Below, piece after piece: positions 54,377-63,725 of a stretch of DNA of 64,000 nucleotides. This stretch comes from Bacteroidota bacterium. GTDB taxonomy: Bacteria; Bacteroidota; Bacteroidia; B-17B0; Aurantibacillaceae. The stretch spans positions 1 through 64,000 of the forward strand of contig JAUXTT010000002.1 in the NCBI GenBank assembly GCA_030684395.1. The letters run 5' to 3'. Made by a program: the position numbers and the translations under genes. Every line of letters begins with the position of its first letter. Position 1 is the stretch's first letter. The notes under the pieces are model-generated. The model made no database searches. It was not told the DNA's origin and saw only the letters and a list, made by a program, of their open reading frames with translations.

Positions 54377-55060
54377 TTATAAATACTGCTCCAGTTTTCT
54401 TACACCATCAACAGCGGTTTCTTTTATATGCTTTAAATTACTGATATGATTCAGTTCAAAGCTACCCGGATCAATAAGGTATTTATCAATACTATTCTCC
54501 GCAACTTCTATCAATCCTGCTGCCGGGTAAACATTTAATGAAGTGCCAACTGTAATAAAAAGATCCGCTTTCTGAACTATATTAGCCGCAACATCCATGT
54601 TGGGAACCATTTCACCAAACCATACAATGTGAGGTCTTAACTGACTTCCCTTTTCGCACTTGTCACCAATCTTTACTTCCCACTTTTTTAGTTTGTAAAT
54701 TAGATTAGGATCCAGTGAAGATCTAACTTTCATTATCTCTCCGTGCAGATGCAATACATTTTTGCTCCCTGCTCTCTCATGAAGGTCATCAATATTTTGA
54801 GTAATGACCTGAACATCGTATTTTTTTTCCAAGGAAGCGAAAAAGTAATGAGCCTCATTTGGCTTAGCATCCATTACCTGCTTTCTTCGAAAATTATAAA
54901 ATTGAGTTACTTTTGAAGGGTCCTTTTTCCATGCCTCAGGAGTTGCAACATCTTCTATTCTGAATTCTTCCCACAACCCTCCACTGTCGCGAAATGTTTT
55001 GATCCCGCTTTCAGCACTTATACCTGCTCCTGTAAAGACTATGAGTTTTTTCTTCGACAT
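54377..55060 (-). CDS. cobB: Sir2-family NAD-dependent protein deacylase
   Basis: A 227-aa class III sirtuin. NAD-binding GAGISAESGIKTFRDSGGLW, ITQNIDDLHERAG, and the catalytic His106 in LHLHGEIM are in place. Tyr55 and Arg58 (FYNFR) form the YxxR pair that in SIRT5 and CobB binds acidic acyl groups, so removal of succinyl or malonyl groups is likely along with acetyl. No zinc-finger cysteines of the usual CxxC type are visible, which is common in this branch. Confidence 0.93.
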   Translation of the reverse strand: MSKKKLIVFTGAGISAESGIKTFRDSGGLWEEFRIEDVATPEAWKKDPSKVTQFYNFRRKQVMDAKPNEAHYFFASLEKKYDVQVITQNIDDLHERAGSKNVLHLHGEIMKVRSSLDPNLIYKLKKWEVKIGDKCEKGSQLRPHIVWFGEMVPNMDVAANIVQKADLFITVGTSLNVYPAAGLIEVAENSIDKYLIDPGSFELNHISNLKHIKETAVDGVRKLEQYL

Positions 55061-55125
55061 TTAGAAGTTATGAAAGTAAGTAATTTTTCAGATAATGCAA
55101 AACACTTCCAATCTATAAATACCTT

Positions 55126-55290
55126 GTTAGTTTTTTGAAGCCAAAAAAGTAACCCAAAAAGCTTGCGGCAGTATTCTTCAAGCGTTCCACTAATTATTCG
55201 GTCGCGGATTTTTGGAAGGCTGTGCTGCCCAAAAATTCACGCAACACGAATAAAGTGGAACCTCGCATCAAGAACGCTATGCCGCATCCG
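55126..55290 (+). repeat. Dispersed repeat R1, copy B
   Basis: Second copy of the 165-bp repeat at 16426-16591, with scattered changes; its opening hairpin has one mismatch. It occupies most of the gap 55061-55328 between the Sir2 gene and the sulfatase-fold gene. Confidence 0.7.
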
Positions 55291-55328
55291 AAAGATCGAT
55301 GATCTCGCTAATTTATTGAGGCAAGTCC

Positions 55329-56879
55329 TTATTTTTCTATAGAAACTAAACTATCCGCATTTGCACCGCTAACGGCATCCCAGTTAACCAGTTTGAAATT
55401 ATAAGGTTTACGGTAGGAGGCGAAATAGGATTTACAAGGTAATGGTTGGAGCGTGTCATTGAACAAGTTGTTGAAAATGATGCGGAAGGTGTTTACGGGT
55501 GTGTGATTAGTAGGGAATTCCATCTTGTATTTTTCAGGGATGTGCATGGCATTTAAAATTCCATATCGCTCAATGAGCATTTCTTTGGAGGGGTATTTGG
55601 CCCAATAAATCTCATCTTCAAAGCGCTCGGAGCCGGCACTTCCATGATCGCCCTGCAGGATAATGATTGGTTCCTGATCAGAGCCGGCAATGAGTTGCTT
55701 TACAATTTCAAGCATTTTTTTATTTATAAATTTTACCTGATCCGTGTATTCCTTTTTTTGCTTGTACCTGTTCTCTACATTAGGATCAACATACACAAAG
55801 TTTCCATTCTCATCAAACACATGCGGTGGATGCGGAGTCAAGCTATGAAAGAAAACAAACTTAGGACCACTTTCTTCCGGAGTTTTAGGTAACATATTTA
55901 AGGAATAATTACATGCATCATACACACCGGCAGAATAAAACTCCAATTGCAAACAATTCAGCACACTCAACTGAATCAGCGTTTCATGAAAATTGTTAAT
56001 CCGCAGTTTATTGTTGATGTATAAATCCGCTTGTGTTTTATCATTCAACTGTTCATAAGCCGATGCAAACTGCACATATTTGTATCCTTTGCTCTTAAAG
56101 TAATTTGCCACTTTGTTCTTCCGGATTTTTGTAAAAGGAAAATCTTCGTTTTGTTTTTCGATAGAAACAGAGTCTTCAAAATAATTGATGTACTCCATAT
56201 TTAAACTGGAAGACAGAGAAAAATACGTATAAGGATAATTACTTCTTGCCTTATCCAACACCTGAAAACCCATATCACTCAATTGCTTTGTAAATGAGCT
56301 ATTATCGTAATTGTAATACTCCTTTAAATTTTCTGTACTGGGATAGGAATCCAGAATAATATAATACACATCGGGGAGGTTTCCTGTAGAGGTATTACTT
56401 TGCTTAGCTGCTGTTACTGATTCATTTCCCCGGTTCATCATCCCTATCATTTTCATAAAGAACTGAAGGTTTAACACCAAACCCATTATCAGGATCACGT
56501 TGATCAGTTTGGCTGGAACACTGTTTATCTTCCAAACCTTACTAATGAGCAACAGAAACGCCAAAGAATAAACAGGAATAAAATAACGATGCCTTAAAGA
56601 AGCAGGTCCAATAAAATTATACAAATGTCCATACAACAAAAACCACCAAATAATGAGGATACAAATGATGGTAACGTTGGTGTTTTTTTTATTCAGGAAA
56701 TTAAATCCGACGTACAACACAAGAGCTGCTACCAGCATAATGCTAATAGGAGTGCTAATATCGCCTTCAAAAATAAAAGCTTCGTTCCTGAAGAAAACAA
56801 ATAAGATCGGGAAAACTGCATAGAGTGAGATGCAGACCACCTGTTTTAAATGGATTTTCAAAAAATCTTGTACCATCAT
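55329..56879 (-). CDS. Membrane sulfatase-fold (alkaline phosphatase superfamily) protein
   Basis: A 516-aa protein with about five N-terminal membrane helices (to about residue 150) and a large extracytoplasmic catalytic domain of the LTA-synthase/sulfatase type. YIILDSYPSTENLKEYY supplies the metal-binding Asp and a nucleophile-region Ser/Thr; HSLTPHPPHVF and IILQGDHGS give the later metal ligands. Such proteins transfer or remove phospho-substituents on surface glycans. Its start overlaps the upstream methyltransferase stop by 4 nt (ATGA), so translation is coupled. Confidence 0.82.
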   Translation of the reverse strand: MMVQDFLKIHLKQVVCISLYAVFPILFVFFRNEAFIFEGDISTPISIMLVAALVLYVGFNFLNKKNTNVTIICILIIWWFLLYGHLYNFIGPASLRHRYFIPVYSLAFLLLISKVWKINSVPAKLINVILIMGLVLNLQFFMKMIGMMNRGNESVTAAKQSNTSTGNLPDVYYIILDSYPSTENLKEYYNYDNSSFTKQLSDMGFQVLDKARSNYPYTYFSLSSSLNMEYINYFEDSVSIEKQNEDFPFTKIRKNKVANYFKSKGYKYVQFASAYEQLNDKTQADLYINNKLRINNFHETLIQLSVLNCLQLEFYSAGVYDACNYSLNMLPKTPEESGPKFVFFHSLTPHPPHVFDENGNFVYVDPNVENRYKQKKEYTDQVKFINKKMLEIVKQLIAGSDQEPIIILQGDHGSAGSERFEDEIYWAKYPSKEMLIERYGILNAMHIPEKYKMEFPTNHTPVNTFRIIFNNLFNDTLQPLPCKSYFASYRKPYNFKLVNWDAVSGANADSLVSIEK

Positions 56880-58234
56880 GCATCAACCTCTTTTAAAGTC
56901 ATGTGATACAAAAAACGTTTTCCTTTCTTAATTTCTACCATTTCGTGTAGATTGAAATAAACTGAAAACGCTTCTTCAAAACTTTGTTTGTTGTAAACCC
57001 ATTTATTATTCGGGTTTTGAATTTTGATGAATTGTTCATCTTCTTCGCTTACAAACTCTATAATCAGCTCCTTTGAGAAAGTGCTAAAAATATCAGCTAT
57101 GTAGTTAAGCGGTATATTCCTTCTTTGAAAAATGTGATGAACAACAGCTAAGGCAATAGTCATATCGGGTTTAATCCTGCTAAAGAAATTGCTTCTTTCT
57201 TTTAAATTAATCCCCAATGAAGGGCTTACCATGGTGATATCTGCATTCAAAGGAATGAAATTGGCAGTCGGCTTTTTCTGTTTTTTGTATAACTTATCAA
57301 CAACAGCGCAATCATTATCTATGGCAATAATATTTTCAGCTTTATCAAAAAAAAGTGTTGCAAAGAGATCGTGATTAGCACCAATGTCCAAAACAGTTTC
57401 ATATTTCCTATTCGCTATCCATTTTTCAATTACGGTTTTCTTGTCGCTGAATTCATTTGCACTGTATGGGACCTGCCCTTCATAAGAAGTCCAGTTACTG
57501 CTTTGATCTTTTGCTGTTAATTCACTTATTCCAAGCTTCAAATGTTTAATGATCGAAAGTGTTTTTTCTTTTGTAATCGTAGCAGTTTTTTTTGGTCCTT
57601 CATTTTTGGCAGTAAACTTCGAATGAGCTATGATGTGCATCAGGCTTAAGGAATTAAACCTTGCTTTGTATGGCAATAGCGCAGCAACTTCTTTTAAAGG
57701 AATTCCTTCCAAATGAATTGCTAATTGTTTGTTCCAGTTTCCTGGAAAATAATTTGACAAGAGTAAAGGAGCTAAAAAGAATTCACAAAATTGTTTGTAT
57801 GCGTTCCAGGGAGTTCCGCTTTCATATATTTCAATTGATAATACGTCTATAAAACAGGGTTTATTTTTATAGAACTGAATATTAAAAGGACTGGCATCTT
57901 TAAGTATAGCCTTGTTATTCAGGCATATCTCCATGATCTCCAAATGCAAGAGTGCTGCAGCTTTCAATTGCTCAAAACCCCATTCGTAAGGGTACGTGAT
58001 CACCTGAATTTTTTCTGTTTCTAAAAAAAGTCCTTCTTCGTTTTGAAGATCCGTAAATGGAATTAGTAGCTTTTGATCAATCAGTACTTTATAAATGCCT
58101 GATTTTTTGAGAGAATGATAATGATCCGAAAAATTAGTATTTACCTTACGAAATACCTTGTTATCCTGATAAAAGACATAACCATCCGGATCTTTGTAGG
58201 AAGAATATTCGCGTTCAATTTTTTTCTGGTTCAT
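56876..58234 (-). CDS. Class I SAM-dependent methyltransferase-like protein
   Basis: A 452-aa cytoplasmic protein. The start at 58234 (MNQKKIEREYSS) is preferred over 58261 as the first nine residues of the longer form would fall within the upstream gene. The N-terminal half has a long conserved region that includes a kinase-like DASPFNIQFYKNKPCFID segment; the C-terminal half holds a Rossmann methyltransferase with VLDIGANHDLFATL, IIAIDNDCAVVDKL and a catalytic-region LAVVHHIFQ. It probably modifies a surface glycan or lipid. It is the middle gene of a three-gene cluster. Confidence 0.82.
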   Translation of the reverse strand: MNQKKIEREYSSYKDPDGYVFYQDNKVFRKVNTNFSDHYHSLKKSGIYKVLIDQKLLIPFTDLQNEEGLFLETEKIQVITYPYEWGFEQLKAAALLHLEIMEICLNNKAILKDASPFNIQFYKNKPCFIDVLSIEIYESGTPWNAYKQFCEFFLAPLLLSNYFPGNWNKQLAIHLEGIPLKEVAALLPYKARFNSLSLMHIIAHSKFTAKNEGPKKTATITKEKTLSIIKHLKLGISELTAKDQSSNWTSYEGQVPYSANEFSDKKTVIEKWIANRKYETVLDIGANHDLFATLFFDKAENIIAIDNDCAVVDKLYKKQKKPTANFIPLNADITMVSPSLGINLKERSNFFSRIKPDMTIALAVVHHIFQRRNIPLNYIADIFSTFSKELIIEFVSEEDEQFIKIQNPNNKWVYNKQSFEEAFSVYFNLHEMVEIKKGKRFLYHMTLKEVDA

Positions 58235-58379
58235 CGTCTTTTTTTGAAACAAATATTCCAATTATCTTTTTCCAATAGATCTTTATTACTGCAATAAAGC
58301 CAACCAAACCTGCTATTAAAGCCTGAAACAAAATACTTCCGGAACCCGGATCGATATATAAAAGTATATGATGGAACAC
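58215..58379 (-). CDS. 54-aa YIDPGSGS membrane microprotein
   Basis: A short gene with a GTG start at 58379 and TGA at 58217-58215, overlapping the methyltransferase start by 20 nt. The protein has LLYIDPGSGSILFQALIAG followed by a single transmembrane helix (LVGFIAVIKIYW), then a Lys-rich cytoplasmic tail. I recall similar YIDPG(T/S)GS microproteins next to methyltransferase and phosphotransferase-like genes in other bacteria, all uncharacterised. An in-frame TAA 21 nt upstream fixes the ORF; a -7 box (TAAATTTG, 58394-58387) lies 7 nt before the GTG, so the message may be leaderless. Confidence 0.72.
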   Translation of the reverse strand: MFHHILLYIDPGSGSILFQALIAGLVGFIAVIKIYWKKIIGIFVSKKDDEPEKN

Positions 58380-58386
58380 GTTTACA

Positions 58387-58394
58387 CAAATTTA
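58387..58394 (-). promoter_or_regulatory. -7 box of the microprotein cluster
   Basis: TAAATTTG on the minus strand, an exact TAnnTTTG match, lies 7 nt upstream of the GTG at 58379. A start site about 5-7 nt further on would make the mRNA leaderless. Confidence 0.45.
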
Positions 58395-58405
58395 AGCAAA
58401 AAATA

Positions 58406-59767
58406 CTACTTCTTTAGCTTAGGATCCAATGCATCGCGTAAACCTTCACCAATGAGGTTATACATGGTAACCGTTAAAAAAATAGCTATTCCGGGAAACA
58501 GTACCAGCCACCATGATGAGGCACTTTGTTTTGCTTCACTCAGAATTTTTCCCCAGGTAACAATTTCCGGAGGCACGCCAACTCCAATAAACGACAAACT
58601 TGATTCAGTTAAAATAGCTCCTGCAATTCCGAAAGCAATGGCTACCAATGCCGGTCCTATCGCATTAGGTAGAGCATGTCTGAAAATAATTTTTCTGTTT
58701 GTTAAACCCAAAGAGCGTGCTGCCTGTATATAATCCAGCTTACTTACTTTTAAAAACTCTGCTCTGGTAAAACGTGCAATACCTGTCCAACTGCTGAAAC
58801 CAATGATCAACACAAGTGTTGTGAACGAAGGACGGGAAATAGCGGCAATGGAAAGTATCACCAAAAACATAGGTAATGAATTAATGATCTCAATGGTACG
58901 TGATACTATGGAATCAACAGGAACATTTACTTCTTTCTTCAAGAAAGAGAGACTACTCATTTTTTTTCCGATGAATACAAACACAAAAAATACAACACTT
59001 AAAATCAATAAGCTCAATAAGAGTTGAAACACCATATTCCCTCCGCCCTCTTCCATTACATCTTTCAAAACAAAACTCCGGGTATAAAACGCATAGTACC
59101 ATGCAAAGAAGATTCCCAGACAGGATAACCAAAACACTCCACGTCTGGTTTTCATACCCGAATCACCAAAATATCCTGCCATAGCTCCCAACACAATCCC
59201 AACAAAAGAAGCTAGCAGCATGCTTAAGATGCCAATAAACAAAGAGTATTTTACGCCGTGTACCAATCCCGCCAGCACATCACCACCATCTTTTGTGGTT
59301 CCCATGCGATGCTTAAATTTAGTTGGCATCACTATCAATTCTTCGTTTGCCTTTTTAAACACCTGTTCACCTCCGGGAGCTACAATGGTATTCATGGCAT
59401 CTGATTTTCCCGGTGAATAAGCACAATACGCCCAAATTACTTTTTCATATTCAACGCGCTTCCAGTCAAAATTATTCAAACTAATTGTCTCTGATTTTTT
59501 TCCTGCAGCATCCGTTAATTCATATATTTCTTTTGATGAAAAAGCAGGATACAATTTATTGCCTTTGTAAATACAATACAATGGTTTTTCGTTAGCAATT
59601 ACAGGTGCCAGCAAAGCAATGAACACCCACACCAGCAATAATATAAGAGACCAGAATGCTGCTTTATTCTTTTTGAATTGTTTCCACGAATATTTACGGA
59701 AGCTGAATGATTCATCTTCTTTTGTTATAGAAAGTGTTTTATGTTTGAATCTTAAGAACTTTAACAT
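58406..59767 (-). CDS. oppC: Oligopeptide ABC importer permease
   Basis: A 453-aa OppC/DppC-type permease. The membrane core has the EAA loop EFLKVSKLDYIQAARSLGLTNRKIIFRHALPNAIGP, and the C-terminus has GLRDALDPKLKK. It is longer than the usual 300 or so residues: about 100 extra residues follow the first helix (VANEKPLYCIYKGNKLYPAF...) and look extracytoplasmic. The start overlaps the oppB stop by one nucleotide (TGATG). Confidence 0.93.
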   Translation of the reverse strand: MLKFLRFKHKTLSITKEDESFSFRKYSWKQFKKNKAAFWSLILLLVWVFIALLAPVIANEKPLYCIYKGNKLYPAFSSKEIYELTDAAGKKSETISLNNFDWKRVEYEKVIWAYCAYSPGKSDAMNTIVAPGGEQVFKKANEELIVMPTKFKHRMGTTKDGGDVLAGLVHGVKYSLFIGILSMLLASFVGIVLGAMAGYFGDSGMKTRRGVFWLSCLGIFFAWYYAFYTRSFVLKDVMEEGGGNMVFQLLLSLLILSVVFFVFVFIGKKMSSLSFLKKEVNVPVDSIVSRTIEIINSLPMFLVILSIAAISRPSFTTLVLIIGFSSWTGIARFTRAEFLKVSKLDYIQAARSLGLTNRKIIFRHALPNAIGPALVAIAFGIAGAILTESSLSFIGVGVPPEIVTWGKILSEAKQSASSWWLVLFPGIAIFLTVTMYNLIGEGLRDALDPKLKK

Positions 59768-61233
59768 CAGCTATAACTTATTCGTGGGTCAACAACTGCA
59801 TACAAAATATCGGAGATCAAAATTCCAACTAAGGTCAAAAAACCGGTAAGGGTTGTTATAGCTATAATCATTGGATAATTTTGAAAAGTAATGGCATTAA
59901 ATACTTCTAGCCCCATTCCGGGAATTGTAAAAATCGTTTCCAGTATCACTGAACCACCAATAGCCATTGGAAAAATACTTGCAAAAACGGTAATGATGGG
60001 GAATAGAGAATTGCGGAAAGCATGCTTCCAGGTTACTTTTTTTTCTGTTAAACCTTTTGCCCTTGCTGTTCTGATATAATCCTGTTCTATAACATCAACC
60101 ATTGCACCGCGCATGATCCTCGCTAAAAAAGCAAATGAACTGTAAGTATAACAGATCAATGGAAGTATTACATAAGGTAATGAAATCTTTACACATTCAA
60201 AAAACGAGGCTCCTTCCGGGTAACCTTCGGCAGGCTTTACTCCAGACGCAGGCAATACAGAGAACATGTTTGGGTTTGCAAGTAATAACATCAATAAAAA
60301 AGCGACGAAAAAACCGGGCAAAGAATACAACATAAAAAGAACCAGTGAAGAAGCCCGGTCGAACAAACCACCTCTTTTTTGCGCAGCACGAACACCAATA
60401 GGGATACTGATCAGGTAAGCCAGGAATACAGACAAACAGGTAAACAACAACGACCAGCCTATTTTAGTTTTGATCACCTCAGAGATTGGCATTTTGGTTT
60501 GATAAGAAATTCCAAAATCGAAACGAAAAATTCCTTTACTGAATTCTCCATCACCAAACAACCAACGGTGATATTGGTTTTTAACTCCATAAAAATCTAT
60601 TGCAGGAATGTAGTTCTTCCACACTGAACTGTTTGCTTTGATACCGGCAAAATGGGTTTCTGTTTGCTTTAACTGTTTTTCAATACTTTTAAAAAAGGGA
60701 TATTTAGCTAATACATCATTCATCTTTTTGAACTTAGATGCAATTACTTCCCCTTCGTAAGCCGCGCTTAGAGCAAGAGACTCAAAACGAAGCTGATTCA
60801 GTTGTTCATCCAATCCGGCAAACTCTTTCAACATGGTTGTATCGGGTTTGAAAGAGGCAAGTGAATCATAAAGCCGGTGACAACTTAAATAATAAGCAGA
60901 GATCTCACTCCAGTTTCCGTACTCAGTGATCAATCTTTCCAAAGCCTGATTTTCTTCCTTTTCATAAACTTTATAAAGTGTATCAGGTCGTGATAGTGAC
61001 GAGACCGCCATATAAAAAACAGGCAAATCAAGTCCCAGTTTTTTTCTCCAGAATAATTTTTGTTCTTTTTGAGCGGAGTTATTGGAAGCTAAATCCCCTG
61101 TTTGAGTAGCCGAGGACACCAGTTTTTCAACAGGATCTCCCGGTGCGTTAATTGCTATTACAAAGCCCAAAAGGGTAATGATAAATAGTGTAGGTATAAA
61201 AAGTAATATGCGCTTACCTATGTATTTGAACAT
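59767..61233 (-). CDS. oppB: Oligopeptide ABC importer permease
   Basis: A 488-aa OppB/DppB-type permease. Helix 1 with FVIAINAPGDPVE at its end and the C-terminal core SYSSFAFLARIMRGAMVDVIEQDYIRTARAKGLTE with the EAA loop are conserved. About 170 additional residues between helices 1 and 2 (roughly 45-225, rich in Lys, Glu and Leu) form a large extracytoplasmic insertion not found in E. coli OppB. Upstream oppA is 7 bp away. Confidence 0.93.
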   Translation of the reverse strand: MFKYIGKRILLFIPTLFIITLLGFVIAINAPGDPVEKLVSSATQTGDLASNNSAQKEQKLFWRKKLGLDLPVFYMAVSSLSRPDTLYKVYEKEENQALERLITEYGNWSEISAYYLSCHRLYDSLASFKPDTTMLKEFAGLDEQLNQLRFESLALSAAYEGEVIASKFKKMNDVLAKYPFFKSIEKQLKQTETHFAGIKANSSVWKNYIPAIDFYGVKNQYHRWLFGDGEFSKGIFRFDFGISYQTKMPISEVIKTKIGWSLLFTCLSVFLAYLISIPIGVRAAQKRGGLFDRASSLVLFMLYSLPGFFVAFLLMLLLANPNMFSVLPASGVKPAEGYPEGASFFECVKISLPYVILPLICYTYSSFAFLARIMRGAMVDVIEQDYIRTARAKGLTEKKVTWKHAFRNSLFPIITVFASIFPMAIGGSVILETIFTIPGMGLEVFNAITFQNYPMIIAITTLTGFLTLVGILISDILYAVVDPRISYS

Positions 61234-61240
61234 TTTTAGT

Positions 61241-63076
61241 TTATGGTGTAGCCGAAATTAATTTTAAATTGTTCAATAACAAACCCGGTTTTTCGTAATA
61301 GTATTCCTGGTTCCCGAAACGCTTGTGTGCAATAACTCTGCGCTTGGACGCAAACATAAAAATGTAAGGTTGTTCATCATAAATAAGCGACTGAATTTTT
61401 TTCATCATTACAATTCTCTTTTCATCGTTTAGCTCTACACGTGAAGAATCGATCAAAGCATCCGATTCAGCATTTCCGAAACCAACAAAATTAGAGCCTT
61501 TGTTGGCCCAGTTACTTGAATGCCAGATCTGTTTCATATCCTCAGGTTGAGAGCTCCCTGCCCATGAAGAAATCATCATATCAAAATCGTGATTATGCAC
61601 TTCCTGCGACCAGGTTGCATATTGTAATGGAACCAATTGAGCGATTACATTGGCTTTTGCCATGCTCTCTGCCATAAGCTTTGCATTCTCTTCCCACACA
61701 GGAGTGGTTGTCATGTATTTGATCTCAAATTTAAAATCTACTCTTTTACCGTCAATCATTTTATCCAATACCTGATCGCTGTTACTGTCCTTCCAGCCCG
61801 CTTCAGCTAATAGTTTTTTAGCTTCCTCTACATTGGTTTCAATTAACTTAAGGTCAGTATTGTATTCTGTTTTTAAAGGGCTTACCGGACCAACAACACG
61901 CTTATTGATATTGTTATTTATAATCTTATTAATGTCGTTATAAGGAACTAACAATGCCATTGCCCTTCTCACACGTTTGTCTGTAAACAAGGCTTTGTGC
62001 TTGGTTCCATCAGGTTTCATGTTCATACCCACATAAGCGAAGTTGTACGAATCCATGAATTTATGGTTGTAATTTTTCGTAAATAATGAGTCCTTTTGCA
62101 ATTCCATTAAAGGCTTGGTATCAAAGGTTGTAGTAACATCAAACACCTGATTCAAAAAATCAAGTTTGGTTGCATTGTGATCTGTATTGATCTTCATGAT
62201 GATCTTCTCAGGAAACGCATTTTCATAAATGCTGTTCTTTCCTGTCGACCAATGGTTCTGTTTTTTCACGAATGTGAGTGACTGATTTCTGTCCCAGGCA
62301 GTTAATTTGTATGGTCCTGCACCTACTATAAAATTCGGATCCTGTTCGTATTTGGCGGAGTTGAATTCATTCGCCCATGTCTTCAGGTCTTCATATTTAT
62401 CTGCAACAAATTTAGGGTCGTTGAACTGAATGAATGTATATTTTGCCAACACATTTCCTTTATCAAAAAAGTTACGCTGCATAATAGGGAAATCGGTAAG
62501 TAAATGTACGTTGGCAATGTACTTTTCCTTCATAATAAATTTCACCTTATTACCTCCAAGATCAATCACTTCCTGAATGATTTCCAGCAAATGCCTGGTA
62601 TCAGGATTGTTTACCAAAGGGCACTTATTAGCTTTAAAAGTAAAGATAACGTCTTCTACTTTCACATTAGCGCCATCATCCCATTTTACATAATCGCGAA
62701 GTGTATACGTGTACTCTACTCCATTGGCAGAAATCTCAGGTGCTGTAGTTGCCAACTGAGGGAATATTGTGAGTTTTTTAAGGTCGTTATTTACCAGATA
62801 GATTTGTGTATACAGGTTGATCTCCTGTTTCATAGCAGAGATACCATTTGTAGGATGAAGTCCATCAGGCTCACCTAAAATGTGGTAGATCACCGTATTC
62901 TCCTTTTTCCAGGAAGGATCCCATTTGGTTGCATCCGGAATACGCTCCACCTTACTTCCTTCATCAATAACAGTTTCATTTTGAACGACCTTCACTTCCT
63001 TTTCATTATCATTTCCACAAGAAACCAATAATAAGGAAGGCAATGTTATAGAGAGCACAGCAATTTTGCGTAACAT
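61241..63076 (-). CDS. oppA: Oligopeptide-binding lipoprotein
   Basis: A 611-aa extracytoplasmic solute-binding protein (SBP_bac_5), captures peptides for the OppBC channel. Start at 63076 (MLRKIAVLSI); the in-frame start at 63118 adds 14 residues before the signal peptide. A lipobox LLVSC lies about residues 16-20. Conserved sections: LGEPDGLHPTNG, VKWDDGANVKVEDVIFTFK, VGAGPYKLTAWDRNQSLTF and ADSDALIDSSR-like. No OppD/OppF ATPase genes follow, so these must lie elsewhere. Confidence 0.94.
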   Translation of the reverse strand: MLRKIAVLSITLPSLLLVSCGNDNEKEVKVVQNETVIDEGSKVERIPDATKWDPSWKKENTVIYHILGEPDGLHPTNGISAMKQEINLYTQIYLVNNDLKKLTIFPQLATTAPEISANGVEYTYTLRDYVKWDDGANVKVEDVIFTFKANKCPLVNNPDTRHLLEIIQEVIDLGGNKVKFIMKEKYIANVHLLTDFPIMQRNFFDKGNVLAKYTFIQFNDPKFVADKYEDLKTWANEFNSAKYEQDPNFIVGAGPYKLTAWDRNQSLTFVKKQNHWSTGKNSIYENAFPEKIIMKINTDHNATKLDFLNQVFDVTTTFDTKPLMELQKDSLFTKNYNHKFMDSYNFAYVGMNMKPDGTKHKALFTDKRVRRAMALLVPYNDINKIINNNINKRVVGPVSPLKTEYNTDLKLIETNVEEAKKLLAEAGWKDSNSDQVLDKMIDGKRVDFKFEIKYMTTTPVWEENAKLMAESMAKANVIAQLVPLQYATWSQEVHNHDFDMMISSWAGSSQPEDMKQIWHSSNWANKGSNFVGFGNAESDALIDSSRVELNDEKRIVMMKKIQSLIYDEQPYIFMFASKRRVIAHKRFGNQEYYYEKPGLLLNNLKLISATP

Positions 63077-63175
63077 TTCCGATTTTTTTTGGTGGAATAC
63101 AAAGGTAACATTGTACACGAAAAAGTATACGATTAATAAAAAGATGAAAAATTAAAATTATTTTTCGTGTAAAAA

Positions 63176-63208
63176 TTTGTTTTATCAAAATGGAGTATGT
63201 ACATTTGC
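63176..63208 (+). promoter_or_regulatory. Promoter of the tRNA pair
   Basis: TTTG (63176-63179), a 20-nt spacer and TACATTTGC (63200-63208) match the full Bacteroidota consensus. Transcription would start about 5-7 nt later, 13 or so nt before tRNA-Ser. Confidence 0.75.
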
Positions 63209-63227
63209 AACCCGAATTTAAGGAATC

Positions 63228-63314
<87 letters not shown>

Positions 63315-63375
63315 CAAAAAACCTTAAACTTGGGTGCCTCGCTGCAGAGAGGCAAGCACAAAAAAAGATACCGAT

Positions 63376-63449
63376 CGGGGTGTAGCGTAGCCCGGTATCG
63401 CGCCACATTTGGGATGTGGAGGTCGTCAGTTCGAATCTGGCCACCCCGA
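63376..63449 (+). tRNA. tRNA-Pro (UGG)
   Basis: Acceptor stem CGGGGTG / CACCCCG, anticodon stem CCACA/TGTGG around TTTGGGA, giving anticodon UGG. T-arm with GTTCGAATC. Length 74 nt; no encoded CCA. The frameshifted integrase gene downstream suggests this tRNA was an integration site. Confidence 0.93.
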
Positions 63450-63472
63450 CTTTTAGAGATTCATTCTCTAGC

Positions 63473-63508
63473 AAAAAGCAGCAAAATCAATGGTTTTGCT
63501 GCTTTTTT
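63473..63508 (+). terminator. Strong intrinsic terminator after the tRNAs
   Basis: A perfect 14-bp stem (63473-63486 with 63494-63507, core GCAGC) with a 7-nt loop and an immediate run of six T. It terminates the tRNA transcript. Confidence 0.92.
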
Positions 63509-63549
63509 GTTTTTATCAAGTCCATAAAACAGCAGTTAATTTCATTCTA

Positions 63550-63599
63550 TTTGGGACCTATTCGGTTACCTCTTTTCAAATTGTATATTAGGTCCCAAA
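63550..63599. repeat. 11-bp perfect inverted repeat near the integrase
   Basis: TTTGGGACCTA (63550-63560) and TAGGTCCCAAA (63589-63599). It lies between the tRNA terminator and the integrase start. It could be an arm-type recombinase site or a hairpin; no sequence proof. The stretch 63509-63725 has no other gene. Confidence 0.5.
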
Positions 63600-63725
63600 A
63601 TGGAGAAACTCCTTTAAAATCAAGGCTTCCATTCATTTTTGCATTGTTTAAAGTTGTTTGCAATCGCCAAAAGGTTCCGCGAAAAAGGGGCCTAAAATGA
63701 TTGTCAAATTTAAACCTTGAAAAAA

